A stretch of 64,000 bases of DNA from Paractinoplanes rishiriensis. GTDB lineage: Bacteria; Actinomycetota; Actinomycetes; Mycobacteriales; Micromonosporaceae. The stretch is from the NCBI RefSeq assembly GCF_016862375.1, contig NZ_BOMV01000077.1, positions 62,001 to 126,000 of the forward strand, in the 5' to 3' direction. Positions 7,719 to 15,341 of the stretch are shown here, piece after piece; the stretch's first letter is position 1, and each line of letters starts with the position of its first letter. The notes under the pieces were generated by a model. That model saw only the letters and a list, made by a program, of their open reading frames with translations. It was not told where the DNA came from and made no database searches. The position numbers and the translations under genes are program-made.

Positions 7719-9176
7719 CTACCGCCGGAAACACAAGCCGTTGCCGAGGTCGACAATCCCGATCGTGTCCGCCGGGCCGTTGTGGCCTGCGCTCCCGATG
7801 GCGATTCCCCACCGTCCGCCATGCTCGGCGAGAACCATTCCCCAGGACGCTTTGACTGCGCGGGCCATTCCACGCTTGACAGTGTCATCACCGGCATTCC
7901 ACATCTCGGCTACCGTCTGCCCCGTGGGGGCGTAGTCGAAGCGGTCGGCAACGATCACGAATCCCTCAATGCGCGCCTTGACCGCCTTGCGTTCCGCCAC
8001 CAGCGAATCCAGCTCGTCATCATCCTCAGTGGCCGACAACCGGGCCTGAATCTTACGCAGCCCCGCCTGCAACTCGTCCAACTCGTGCGCGTTCCCTGCC
8101 ACCCGCTGAAACGCGAGAATGTCTGTCGTGTCGTTGGCGAACATGCCGGTAATGACGTCGATAACCGGCTGCGCGTCGATACCCTTGAACTCGCCGCACG
8201 CCAAACGCTGCTTCATGTGACCACCGCAACGCAGCTTCAGCGTACGCGGCCTCGGTACACGCGGCTTACCCGTACGCGAATCCTTCGCCGGTGTCATGCC
8301 AGCGCGAAGGAACAGCTTCCCTCCGCAACCAGGACAATCGAGAATACCGGAAACCCAGTTCGCCGGACTCGCGACCGGCCGGCCGCCCTTGTTCACGCGA
8401 CTATCACTCATATTCGCGTCCAACACTTTATTCGCTCGCCACCACAACGCGGAATCAACGACCGGCTCAACCTCGTGCGCCCACGTCTCCGTGTGACCCC
8501 CATACGTATAGGAACACTCGACAACCCCCGTGTGATTCGCCGAGAAACGGATCACGGCCTTGATCGAGTTCGGGTAAAGGTCGTAGGCCCGCGCCACACT
8601 CAACAGCGAATCACCGCGCGCGACACGATCGTATATATCCACAACGGCGACACGGTCTCGACACCACGCCTGCTTCGCGTGCCGGACACCCTTCGTCACC
8701 CAAAACGCGGGCAGCGGCCCATGAAACGCTTTGTTGTCACGGATCATCATGATCCCGCGATACGTCTCACGCTTGACTGTCTTCGACTTCTCAGCATTCG
8801 CGTGCTGCGCCACCAGCGTCACAATACGGCCCGCGAAATCAGTCCGCCCGAACTGCGGCTCACCGACCGACACGATATCGCCGCCAGCAGACCGGATAGC
8901 CAGCAAAATCTCAGCCTGAGCATCCAAATCCTCCCGCCGGTCAAGGCGAGACGACTCCGTGACAAACAAGGTCGAATAATCGCCCCGCGCAATATCAGCG
9001 ATCACCTCACGCAACGCCGGTTCCTGCGTCCCATGACTCGCCGAGTAACCATGAAGCCGGAACCACTTCACGATCGTGACACCACGCTCAGCAGCATCCG
9101 CCTCGATCACCTTGACCTGAGACGCCTCCTCCTGACTACCAGTGCTGACCCGCACAAACCCCGCGCCGAGTGCCAC
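7719..9176 (-). CDS. int: Large serine recombinase (site-specific integrase)
   Basis: A 485-residue protein with the layout of large serine integrases. The N-terminal resolvase domain carries the catalytic serine in GFVRVSTGSQEE (about residue 12) and the conserved arginines in TESSRLDRREDL. The recombinase domain spans ~165-290. A zinc ribbon follows, with CPGCGGKLF and later Cys residues in RCGG and RLACGEF. A coiled-coil-like helix (ELDELQAGLRKIQARLSATEDDDELDSL) comes before the C-terminal end. These enzymes catalyse recombination between short attP and attB sites through a phosphoserine link and need no host factors for integration. Its start is about 50 bases from the right attachment junction, the usual place for such a gene. 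The reading frame is intact, so the element may still be able to move. Confidence 0.92.
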   Translation of the reverse strand: MALGAGFVRVSTGSQEEASQVKVIEADAAERGVTIVKWFRLHGYSASHGTQEPALREVIADIARGDYSTLFVTESSRLDRREDLDAQAEILLAIRSAGGDIVSVGEPQFGRTDFAGRIVTLVAQHANAEKSKTVKRETYRGIMMIRDNKAFHGPLPAFWVTKGVRHAKQAWCRDRVAVVDIYDRVARGDSLLSVARAYDLYPNSIKAVIRFSANHTGVVECSYTYGGHTETWAHEVEPVVDSALWWRANKVLDANMSDSRVNKGGRPVASPANWVSGILDCPGCGGKLFLRAGMTPAKDSRTGKPRVPRPRTLKLRCGGHMKQRLACGEFKGIDAQPVIDVITGMFANDTTDILAFQRVAGNAHELDELQAGLRKIQARLSATEDDDELDSLVAERKAVKARIEGFVIVADRFDYAPTGQTVAEMWNAGDDTVKRGMARAVKASWGMVLAEHGGRWGIAIGSAGHNGPADTIGIVDLGNGLCFRR

Positions 9177-9228
9177 ACGTAGCTCCCTTCAGGAAACAAC
9201 CACGTGTGCACACTACCCGACAACCATT

Positions 9229-9232
9229 GACC
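9229..9232. other. Right attachment junction (attR core GACC)
   Basis: GACC matches the left junction. Sequence to the right (CGCTGGTGCTGACC) resumes the methyltransferase gene at codon 100; sequence to the left (ACAACCATT) belongs to the element. No longer direct repeat is present, as expected for serine integrases. Confidence 0.7.
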
Positions 9233-9708
9233 CGCTGGTGCTGACCCAGGCGAGGGCGCTGCTGACGAGCACCCCGACGGGCGCCACCCAGTACCTGCAC
9301 GCCGACGGCCGCGACGCCGGTGCGGTGCTCTCCGAGGCCGCCCACACCCTCGACTTCCACCGCCCGATCGCCCTGATCATGTCGGGAATCCTGGGCCACA
9401 TAACCGACGACACCGAGGCCCTGACCATGGTGCGCGCCTACCTGGCAGCGTTGGCGCCGGGCAGCTACTTCATCGCCCTGGACGGTTCCCACAGCCTCGA
9501 ACACGGCGCGGCCGAAAAAATCTGGAACGAACAGGCAAATCCGCCGTACGTGCTGCGCAGCCCCGCCGCGTTCGCCGCCTTCTTCGAGGGCCTCGACCTG
9601 GTAGAGCCGGGCGTGACGTCGGCGCCGCTGTGGCACCCCACCGACCCCGACCCCCAGCACCTCGACGTGGTCTGCGGAGTGGCCCGCAAACCGGCCGGGG
9701 CGTGGTGA
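9233..9708 (+). pseudogene. 3' fragment of the DUF574-type SAM-dependent methyltransferase
   Basis: This is the rest of the gene that starts at 2402. With the C at 2699 it encodes PLVLTQARALLTSTPTGATQYLHAD to the stop at 9708 and contains family features such as ALIMSGILGHI and LAALAPGSYFIALDGS. Together with the 5' fragment it makes a 257-residue protein of normal family length. An open frame extends upstream into the element as far as 9142, so a chimeric N-terminus could in principle be translated. It would lack the SAM-binding FLDVGTG motif, so methyltransferase activity is not expected. Confidence 0.85.
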
Positions 9709-9816
9709 TGCCACGTCCGGGGCTTGCCACCTTGCGGACCACCGGCACCGGGATCGTGTCGGCCAGCCAGGACAGCCGGGTGGTGGCGTCGGCAATCGCG
9801 GGGCGATGAAGGTGTG
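9709..9816 (-). pseudogene. Possible remnant of an aminoglycoside phosphotransferase-like gene
   Basis: Read on the minus strand this stretch gives HRPAIADATTRLSWLADT followed by IPVPVVRKVA. It resembles the RLSWLA...VPVPxV segment near the N-terminus of APH-type kinases. There is no start, no kinase core, and the match runs into the convergent methyltransferase stop. At most it is a short relic. Confidence 0.3.
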
Positions 9817-9892
9817 GATGCAGGATCGATGAATGGCAGGAGGGAGCCTGGGGCCGGCTGACAGGGCGTTGGCCGGGAATGGGGTAACCATC

Positions 9893-10417
9893 ATGAGGAT
9901 TCGCCGGGCTCTTACCGCGGTGGGGCTTGTTGTTGCCGGCATTCTGACCAGCGGTGGGCCGGCCCATGCGGGGCCGTTCGACGATGTGTCGATCATGACT
10001 GATCGGCTGGAGGACAACAACGCGGACGGGCGGTGGACGATCTGGAGCACCGGTAACGGGCGCGGTGGATGGCAGGCCGGCGTCGGCTTCGTCTTCCACA
10101 ACCAGGAGACAGGGTGGACCGAAATAGGGCGCGACGTCACCATCACACCGCTCGACGGGTCGCACACCTGCCGGGCGTACATCGATCTGTTTGGGTTGGG
10201 TAACGGGCGGCAGGTCATCGCCCGGGTCGAGGTGATCGACCCGACGACCTGGCAGTACCTGGCCCAGGACGGGGGCGGGGTGGCCACCGTGCCGATCCAG
10301 CATTTCACGCCGGAATGGTCGAACGGGCCGCGCACCGTGCGGTTCCGGGTGTCGCTGTACGGGAACGGGGACCAGACGCTCTGGATCGACAACATGTTCA
10401 TCTCCTGCGAGTACTAG
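9893..10417 (+). CDS. Small secreted protein of unknown function
   Basis: A 174-residue protein. ATG 9893 was chosen because MRIRRALTAVGLVVAGIL followed by a GGPAHA cleavage site is a clear signal peptide; the longer open frame has no function. The mature part is about 150 residues, rich in Trp, Gly and Asp, with two Cys (HTCRAY and SCEY) that could pair. Predicted beta-rich segments (RWTIWSTGNGRGGWQAGVGFVF, WIDNMFISCEY) suggest a small extracellular beta-sandwich, perhaps for binding. I do not recognise the family. It is convergent with the DUF4386 gene; the two stops share bases at CTAG. Confidence 0.65.
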   Translation: MRIRRALTAVGLVVAGILTSGGPAHAGPFDDVSIMTDRLEDNNADGRWTIWSTGNGRGGWQAGVGFVFHNQETGWTEIGRDVTITPLDGSHTCRAYIDLFGLGNGRQVIARVEVIDPTTWQYLAQDGGGVATVPIQHFTPEWSNGPRTVRFRVSLYGNGDQTLWIDNMFISCEY

Positions 10418-11130
10418 TCGGCGCGGGCGCCGTGTGCTGTGACACGGCGCCTACCCGGCCGCGCCCCGCCCGGTGTCCGTGGGCGCACGCCGCGGACGAG
10501 CAGGTAGCCGACTATCCAGAATTCGCCGATGGAGGCGGGATATGCCAGTGCCTCGGCGATGACCTCCACCTCCGGGGCCAGGTATCTGAGGAACGCGCTG
10601 AGTACGTACCCGATACCGCCGCCGACCAGGAGCCAGCCCAGGGCGCGCGGCATCCAGCCCGATCGCAGGACGCACCAGCCCATCGGGATCAGCCACAGGC
10701 CGAAGAACAGTGCCCCCACGCCCCAGAGGTTCTCGCTGAGCAGGTACAGGACCTGGACGTTGGTCGCGGCGTCGCCGAACGGGTTGACCGCCACCCCGAG
10801 CGCGGTGGCCATCGCGGCCGCGCTCATCAGGCCGACGATCGCGTTGATCAGGCCGAAGGCGGCGATGCCGGCGGCGGCGAAGGAGTCCACGGTACGGAAC
10901 AGGCGGTAGAACCACACGGCGGCGAAGGTCTGCGTGACGACCATGCCCAGTTCCAGGGCGACGCCGGCGCGGGCGAGTGACTCGTGGTTTGCCAGGTTGG
11001 CCAGCGTCGCGGCCGGGTCGTCGGCGACGAAGAGCTGCGGGCGGACGATGAGAAAGCCGAGTACGCCGGTGAGAGCGACACCGAGGTAGAACAGCCCGGT
11101 CAGGCGCGCGTTGCGGGTCAGCGCGTGCAT
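10414..11130 (-). CDS. DUF4386 family integral membrane protein
   Basis: A 238-residue protein with six predicted membrane segments, beginning MHALTRNARLTGLFYLGVALTG. The opening, the HESLARAGVALELGM segment, WFYRLFRTVDSFAA, and LLSENLWGVGALFFGLWLIPMG match the DUF4386 family, whose function is unknown. It is the last gene of a three-gene operon with an XRE regulator (13-base gap) and a small membrane protein. The extra C-terminal tail (RTPGGARPGRRR) is basic and probably cytoplasmic. Confidence 0.8.
   Translation of the reverse strand: MHALTRNARLTGLFYLGVALTGVLGFLIVRPQLFVADDPAATLANLANHESLARAGVALELGMVVTQTFAAVWFYRLFRTVDSFAAAGIAAFGLINAIVGLMSAAAMATALGVAVNPFGDAATNVQVLYLLSENLWGVGALFFGLWLIPMGWCVLRSGWMPRALGWLLVGGGIGYVLSAFLRYLAPEVEVIAEALAYPASIGEFWIVGYLLVRGVRPRTPGGARPGRRRVTAHGARAD
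10426..10451. terminator. Perfect 10-bp hairpin between convergent genes
   Basis: GGCGCCGTGT and ACACGGCGCC form a perfect 10-bp stem with a 6-base loop, a few bases past the convergent stops and inside the 3' end of the DUF4386 gene. It could act as a terminator in both directions; there is no T-tract. Confidence 0.5.
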
Positions 11131-11143
11131 GGTGACTCCTTTC

Positions 11144-11359
11144 TCAGTCGGAATATCCGAAGACGTCGTCGAGGGGCACCCGGAACACCCGCGCGATCTG
11201 GAATGCCATCTCCAGCGTCGGCGAGTAGCGCCCCTGTTCGATCGCGATGATGGTCTGGCGGGTCACTCCGATGTGGTCGGCCAGTTCCGCCTGGGTCATC
11301 TCCCCGTGGGCGAAGCGCAGCGCCCGGATCGAATTGGTGACCCTGGTCGGTTTGCCCAC
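11144..11359 (-). CDS. XRE-family transcriptional regulator (short HTH protein)
   Basis: A 71-residue protein that is little more than one Cro/CI-type helix-turn-helix: MTQAELADHIGVTRQTIIAIEQGRYSPTLEMAF. It ends VPLDDVFGYSD, as in the short YozG/PbsX-like XRE proteins that are commonly co-transcribed with a small membrane protein. The start lies two bases after the upstream stop. It probably autoregulates the operon through the repeated GTAAA-type sequence upstream of the first gene. Confidence 0.85.
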   Translation of the reverse strand: MGKPTRVTNSIRALRFAHGEMTQAELADHIGVTRQTIIAIEQGRYSPTLEMAFQIARVFRVPLDDVFGYSD

Positions 11360-11361
11360 GG

Positions 11362-11781
11362 TTACCAGCCTCGCCGGTACGCGACGATCTTCACCGCCGC
11401 CGAGGCCAGCGCGGCCAGGACGAACGCAAGATAGAGCGCATGAGCGATCCAGAAGTGCTCGGCGTCCGCCATCGTCAGGATCAGCGGCACGGTCGCGGCG
11501 ATGCTCATGACGTAGAACCCGACGTACTCACCCCGGCGGTTGATCTCCCGGTCGCGCTCGTCGGTCCGGTCGGCGTCCTTGGGCGAGACCACCGCGGCCA
11601 CAATGGACAGGACGATGCCCGCGCCGATCCCGACGCCGATCGCGGTGAGCATCGGCCGCACGTAGTCGATCGTCGTCACGTCGGCACCGGCCACCTTGGA
11701 CAGGGTGATCGCGAAATATGCGAACGGGACGACGAAGCCGACCAGGGCGGAGATCCAGGTGCGTTTCTCCTCGGAGGACAT
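11362..11781 (-). CDS. Small integral membrane protein, partner of the XRE regulator
   Basis: A 139-residue protein with four predicted membrane helices (ISALVGFVVPFAYFAITL; AIGVGIGAGIVLSIVAAVV; YVGFYVMSIAATVPLILTM; LYLAFVLAALASAAVKIVAY) and a charged loop DADRTDERDREINRRGEY. This pattern is seen in DUF2178/DUF3796-like proteins encoded beside short XRE regulators. It is the first gene of the operon; GAGGAG precedes the ATG at good spacing. Function unknown. Confidence 0.65.
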   Translation of the reverse strand: MSSEEKRTWISALVGFVVPFAYFAITLSKVAGADVTTIDYVRPMLTAIGVGIGAGIVLSIVAAVVSPKDADRTDERDREINRRGEYVGFYVMSIAATVPLILTMADAEHFWIAHALYLAFVLAALASAAVKIVAYRRGW

Positions 11782-11794
11782 GTCCGCTCCTCAT

Positions 11795-11830
11795 GTAAAA
11801 GAAACTTGACACGATGAAGGTAAAGCAAAC
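11795..11830 (-). promoter_or_regulatory. Direct repeat, candidate XRE operator
   Basis: On the minus strand, GTTTGCTTTAC (11830-11820) and GTTTCTTTTAC (11805-11795) lie 25 bp apart, about 2.5 helix turns, immediately upstream of the operon ribosome site. The A/T-rich repeats stand out in this G+C-rich genome and are a plausible binding site for the adjacent XRE protein. Confidence 0.4.
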
Positions 11831-11923
11831 CAGACACGGCGTCAAGAATCCTTAACATCACGCGTGCGAAAGCGGCGCGGCGGCCCAGAGGGCCACCGCG
11901 CCACAGTTAGTTGGCGAAGAGGG

Positions 11924-12946
11924 TCAGCCGGTGCGGCAGGTGACCGTCGGCCAGTTCCAGTTGCCGTTGGCCATGATGGTGAGGCCGAAGTTGTTACCGC
12001 TGCCGTTCGGCCGGGCGGTGACGGTTCCGCTGGTGCCGGTCAGCGCGGCGCTCCAGCTGTTCTGGACGGTCTGGCCGCCGCCGAGGCCGAGGCTCACCAC
12101 CCAGCTGTTGGTGCCGCTGACCGCGACGTTGAGGTTGAACCTGTCGCCGAACCGCTCGCCGGCGGACAGCGTCGCGGTGCAGTTGCCGGGTTGCTGCGTC
12201 GGGCCGGTGGTCGGGTTCTGGGTGGGCGTGCCGCTGCCACCCTCCCGGACCGTGATGTCCGAGCTGCCGGCGCTCTGGTAACCCTCGGTCGCCATCACCT
12301 GGTAGCTGTGGTTGGTGCCGAGCTGCAGGCCGGCCCGGGCCCAGGCGTCGAAGTGGTTGGCCACCGTGATGGTGCCGGAGCTGCGCTTCTGCTGCCGCAC
12401 GCTCCAGAACTGGTAGAACGTGGCGGTGCCGTCGATCGAGGGCTGGTTGACCCGCTGGCTGCGCAGGATGTCGTACGTGCCGCCGTCGGTGGTGACCGTG
12501 CCCATCCGGGTGGCGCCGCTGCTCGGGTTGTAGCTGCCGAAGTTCTCCACGACGTAGTACTCGATGAGCGGGCTGCGCGTCCATCCGTACAGGGCAAGAT
12601 AGGTGTTGTTGCTGCCCGGGTTGTAGGTGCCCGAATAGGTGACCGTGCGGCGGGTGCCGGTGGCCCAGCCCTTGCCGCCGACCCAGTTGTTGGTGCTTCG
12701 GTCCCAGCTGCTGGAGTACCGGCCGTCGGCGCGCAGCGTCATGCTCGCGTTGCCGCTGTCTTTCCAGAACGAGAAGTAGTAACCGTTGTGCGTGCCGGTG
12801 GCGTTTGCGGTGAGGGTCCGGTCGGCCTCGGCGAACGCGTTGGGTGCGGCGAAAACCGTGGCGCCGGCGGCAAGCGCCACGGCGCACGCGGCGCCGAGGA
12901 ACAGCCGCAGGCGGCGGCGCCTCGGTTTGGTGGGGACGTCGTTCAT
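11924..12946 (-). CDS. Secreted GH11 endo-1,4-beta-xylanase with CBM2
   Basis: A 340-residue protein. The start at 12946 (MNDVPTKPRRRR) is fixed by an excellent ribosome site (AGGAGG) and a long signal peptide ending near residue 39 (NAFA). The GH11 jelly-roll domain spans ~42-230: YYFSFWKD, YLALYGWTRSPLIEYYVVENFG with E134 as nucleophile, and VMATEGYQSAG with E221 as acid/base. A Thr/Pro/Gln linker (PTQNPTTGPTQQP) joins it to a C-terminal CBM2 (~250-340) with NSWVVSLGLGGGQTVQNSWSA. It should cut xylan chains internally, with the CBM anchoring it to cellulose. The bent start of CBM2 (CTATLSAGERFGDRFN) is slightly unusual. Confidence 0.92.
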   Translation of the reverse strand: MNDVPTKPRRRRLRLFLGAACAVALAAGATVFAAPNAFAEADRTLTANATGTHNGYYFSFWKDSGNASMTLRADGRYSSSWDRSTNNWVGGKGWATGTRRTVTYSGTYNPGSNNTYLALYGWTRSPLIEYYVVENFGSYNPSSGATRMGTVTTDGGTYDILRSQRVNQPSIDGTATFYQFWSVRQQKRSSGTITVANHFDAWARAGLQLGTNHSYQVMATEGYQSAGSSDITVREGGSGTPTQNPTTGPTQQPGNCTATLSAGERFGDRFNLNVAVSGTNSWVVSLGLGGGQTVQNSWSAALTGTSGTVTARPNGSGNNFGLTIMANGNWNWPTVTCRTG

Positions 12947-13334
12947 TACTTGCTTCCTCCTCGTGACAGCTGGTGGGGGCCAGCTTTCCCGCGTGGTGGT
13001 GGTGGTGAGCCGATGGTGCGTGGAATCGATCGCCATTGATTCCCGTGCGTGGGACGGTATTGCGTCGGTCGGTGACTGTCAACAACTTCCAGAAACATTC
13101 CGGAAACCGAGATGATCGCTATGGTTGAGCTGGATACCCTGTGAGCTGCATGAATGCGTTTTCGTTGCGGTCATTCGGGGAATGTTCCCGGTGTGGGTGG
13201 GCGGAAGGCGTCCGAAGTTTTGGGCGTCATGGCCGAAAGTTTCGGAGTATGCGAGGGCACTGCGGGGGAGGAATGAGGGCCGATTCGGCCGCGGCGGGCT
13301 GCCGGATGCGTCGCCGGATTTCGATAATGGGCCG

Positions 13335-15158
13335 ATGGGGCGTCTGATGGTGGCGGTGCTGCTGCTCACGGCCGGCGTGCAGGTGCCCGCGGCGCCGGCC
13401 GCGGATTTGTGGACCGGCCCGCTGAGCACGCGCGGGCGATACGTCGTCGATGCCACCGGCGAGCGCTTCAAGCTCAAGTCCGGCAACTGGCACGGCGCCA
13501 GCGGCACCTGGACCGGAGAGGGCGACACCCACCACGCCGGGGAGAACGCCAACCGGATACCGCTGGGTCTCGACCGGGCATCGATCACCGAGGTCGCCGC
13601 GAGCTTCGCGGAGCTGGGTCTCAACAGCGTACGGCTGCCGTTCTCGAACGAGATGATCCGGGACGCCCAGCCGGTCCCCGACGAGGCGGTGGCCGCCAAC
13701 CCGCAACTGCGCGGCCGTACTCCCCTCGAGATCTACGACGCCGTGGTCGCCGGGCTGACCGCCGCCGGCCTCGCGGTGATCCTCAACAACCACACCGGGT
13801 CCACGCGCTGGTGCTGCGGCGTCGACGGCAACGAGCGCTGGAACAGCGGCCGCACCACCGACCAGTGGGCGGCCGACTGGCTGGCGATGGCCGCGCGCTA
13901 CCGCGACAACCCGCGCGTGGTCGGCGCCGACCTCTACAACGAGGTGCGCCGGGACGTGTGGGACGACCCGAACTGGGGCCTGGGCGACGAGCACGACTGG
14001 TTCGCCGCCGCGCAGGCCGTCGGCGACCGGATCCTGACCGACGCCAACCCGAACCTGCTGATCATCGTCGAGGGCATCAACTGGTACGGCATCCCGGTCG
14101 ACGGTTTCCCGCACGGCCGCCCGGCGCTGCGGCCGGTCGCCCAGCTGTCGCACACCCTGAGCACCTCCGGCAAGCTGGTCTATTCGGCGCACTTCTACGA
14201 CTACACCGGCTCCCGGCACAGCGGAGCCAGCGGGGTCGGCGAGACGAGTGATCCGCGCTACCGCGACCTGAGCCGCGACGAGTTGTTCGCGACGCTCTAC
14301 GACGAGGCGTTCTATGTCGCCGACCAGCCCGGCAGACACTTCACCGCGCCGGTGTGGATCAGCGAGTTCGGCGTCGGCGGCAACGGCACCGGCCAGGCGG
14401 CCCGCGACTGGTTCGGCAACTTCGTCGACTACCTGATTCAGCGGGACGCCGACTTCGCGTACTGGCCGATGGTCGGCTGGGCGGAGGCGCGCGGCACCAA
14501 CGGGTGGGCGTTGCTGCACTGGGACCGGGCGGGCAACCGCAGCACGGTCGGCGACGGCGGCGACTGGCGCGCGGCCGACTGGAACCGGCTGGTCGCCGCG
14601 TCCGGCCGGACCGGGGTGGTCGAGCCGGTAACGCGGTATTCGATGCTCAGCCCGGACCACGGCGACTTCGTCGCGTCCCGCCGGGCCCGGGCCGCCGATG
14701 ACTGGGCGCCCGGTTCCCGCAAGGCAGTCTGCCCGGACGGTCAACGCCTGGCGGGACTGGCGCACACCGGTAACCGCGGCCTGTGCGTGGACGGCCTGCC
14801 GGTGACATCGGCCGCCTACCGAGCGGTGATCGACGAGCGGCACGTGACGTCCGGTGATTGGGCATCCGGCTACACCAAGTTCCAGTGCCCGGCGGGTGAC
14901 TTCCTGATCGGGTACGCCGTCCGCGGCGCGGCGCTGTCGAGCGTGCTGTGCGCGACCGCGGCGGGGAGCCTGGGCACCGCCGGCCGGGCGGTGTGGTTCG
15001 ACCGCGGCGACAATCGGCCGGCCGACTCCTCGGGTGGCGACTTTGCGACGGGCCGCTACAAGGGTCAGTGCGCGCCGGACGAGTATGCCGCCGGGATCGC
15101 GTTCACCAGGAGAATCGGCTCGGCGGGCAGTCCGGCGGCGCTCCTCTGCCGACGATAA
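13335..15158 (+). CDS. Secreted GH5-family glycoside hydrolase with C-terminal Cys-rich repeats
   Basis: A 607-residue protein; ATG 13335 was chosen because a signal peptide follows (MGRLMVAVLLLTAGVQVPAAPAA). Residues ~25-430 form a GH5 TIM-barrel: LGLNSVRLPFSNEM, VILNNHTGS, the acid/base in LYNEVRRD (E203), HFYDYTG, and the nucleophile in WISEFGVGG (E344). Family activity would be on cellulose, glucan or mannan. The C-terminal ~170 residues hold three similar Cys-containing units (KAVCPDGQRLAGLAH, KFQCPAGDFLIGYAV, KGQCAPDEYAAGIAF), each followed by a downstream LC. This repeat domain may bind carbohydrate or the cell wall; I do not know a name for it. It is divergent from the xylanase gene, a likely shared degradative locus. 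Confidence 0.82.
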   Translation: MGRLMVAVLLLTAGVQVPAAPAADLWTGPLSTRGRYVVDATGERFKLKSGNWHGASGTWTGEGDTHHAGENANRIPLGLDRASITEVAASFAELGLNSVRLPFSNEMIRDAQPVPDEAVAANPQLRGRTPLEIYDAVVAGLTAAGLAVILNNHTGSTRWCCGVDGNERWNSGRTTDQWAADWLAMAARYRDNPRVVGADLYNEVRRDVWDDPNWGLGDEHDWFAAAQAVGDRILTDANPNLLIIVEGINWYGIPVDGFPHGRPALRPVAQLSHTLSTSGKLVYSAHFYDYTGSRHSGASGVGETSDPRYRDLSRDELFATLYDEAFYVADQPGRHFTAPVWISEFGVGGNGTGQAARDWFGNFVDYLIQRDADFAYWPMVGWAEARGTNGWALLHWDRAGNRSTVGDGGDWRAADWNRLVAASGRTGVVEPVTRYSMLSPDHGDFVASRRARAADDWAPGSRKAVCPDGQRLAGLAHTGNRGLCVDGLPVTSAAYRAVIDERHVTSGDWASGYTKFQCPAGDFLIGYAVRGAALSSVLCATAAGSLGTAGRAVWFDRGDNRPADSSGGDFATGRYKGQCAPDEYAAGIAFTRRIGSAGSPAALLCRR

Positions 15159-15201
15159 AGATGCGATAAGTCCGTTTCGGGTTTTTTCGAGAAGGTCCAA
15201 T

Positions 15202-15236
15202 CTACTTCGAAAGCTGCTTAATAATCTTCGAAGTAG
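15202..15236. promoter_or_regulatory. Inverted repeat CTACTTCGAA...TTCGAAGTAG upstream of acyl-CoA dehydrogenase
   Basis: Perfect 10-bp arms (15202-15211 and 15227-15236) with a 15-base spacer, A/T-richer than the surroundings. Each arm contains the palindrome TTCGAA. This is typical of a TetR- or LacI-like operator rather than a terminator, because no U-tract follows. No regulator gene for it is visible nearby. Confidence 0.45.
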
Positions 15237-15341
15237 GTGTACTCAGTGGACAGAACCGAATACGGACGGTCACCGCCAACGTCGCTGGACCGTCTCCGAG
15301 CCGATGTCGAGGCCACAAGCCACCGTCGCAAGGAGTTGGTC

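Larger units (their letters stand above)
2697..9231. mobile_element. ~6.5 kb integrative element with large serine integrase, inserted in a methyltransferase gene
   Basis: The element separates two halves of one methyltransferase gene that rejoin in frame with no bases lost or duplicated apart from the 4-bp GACC present at both ends. Its genes are a serine recombinase next to the right end, a replication-relaxation protein with small coupled ORFs, an HTH/TPR regulator with a 2H phosphoesterase, and a small basic-headed protein. There is no recognisable FtsK/TraB transfer protein or replication initiator. It may therefore be a mobilisable or degenerate integrative element, or a reduced relative of actinomycete integrative plasmids. 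The left part (2H and regulator genes) is visibly lower in G+C than the flanking chromosome. Exact ends are uncertain by a few bases within the GACC core. Confidence 0.8.

Noticed and set aside
13227..15200. Long minus-strand frame opposite the GH5 gene
   Set aside because: It is the reverse shadow of a GH5 enzyme with signal peptide and catalytic residues on the plus strand.
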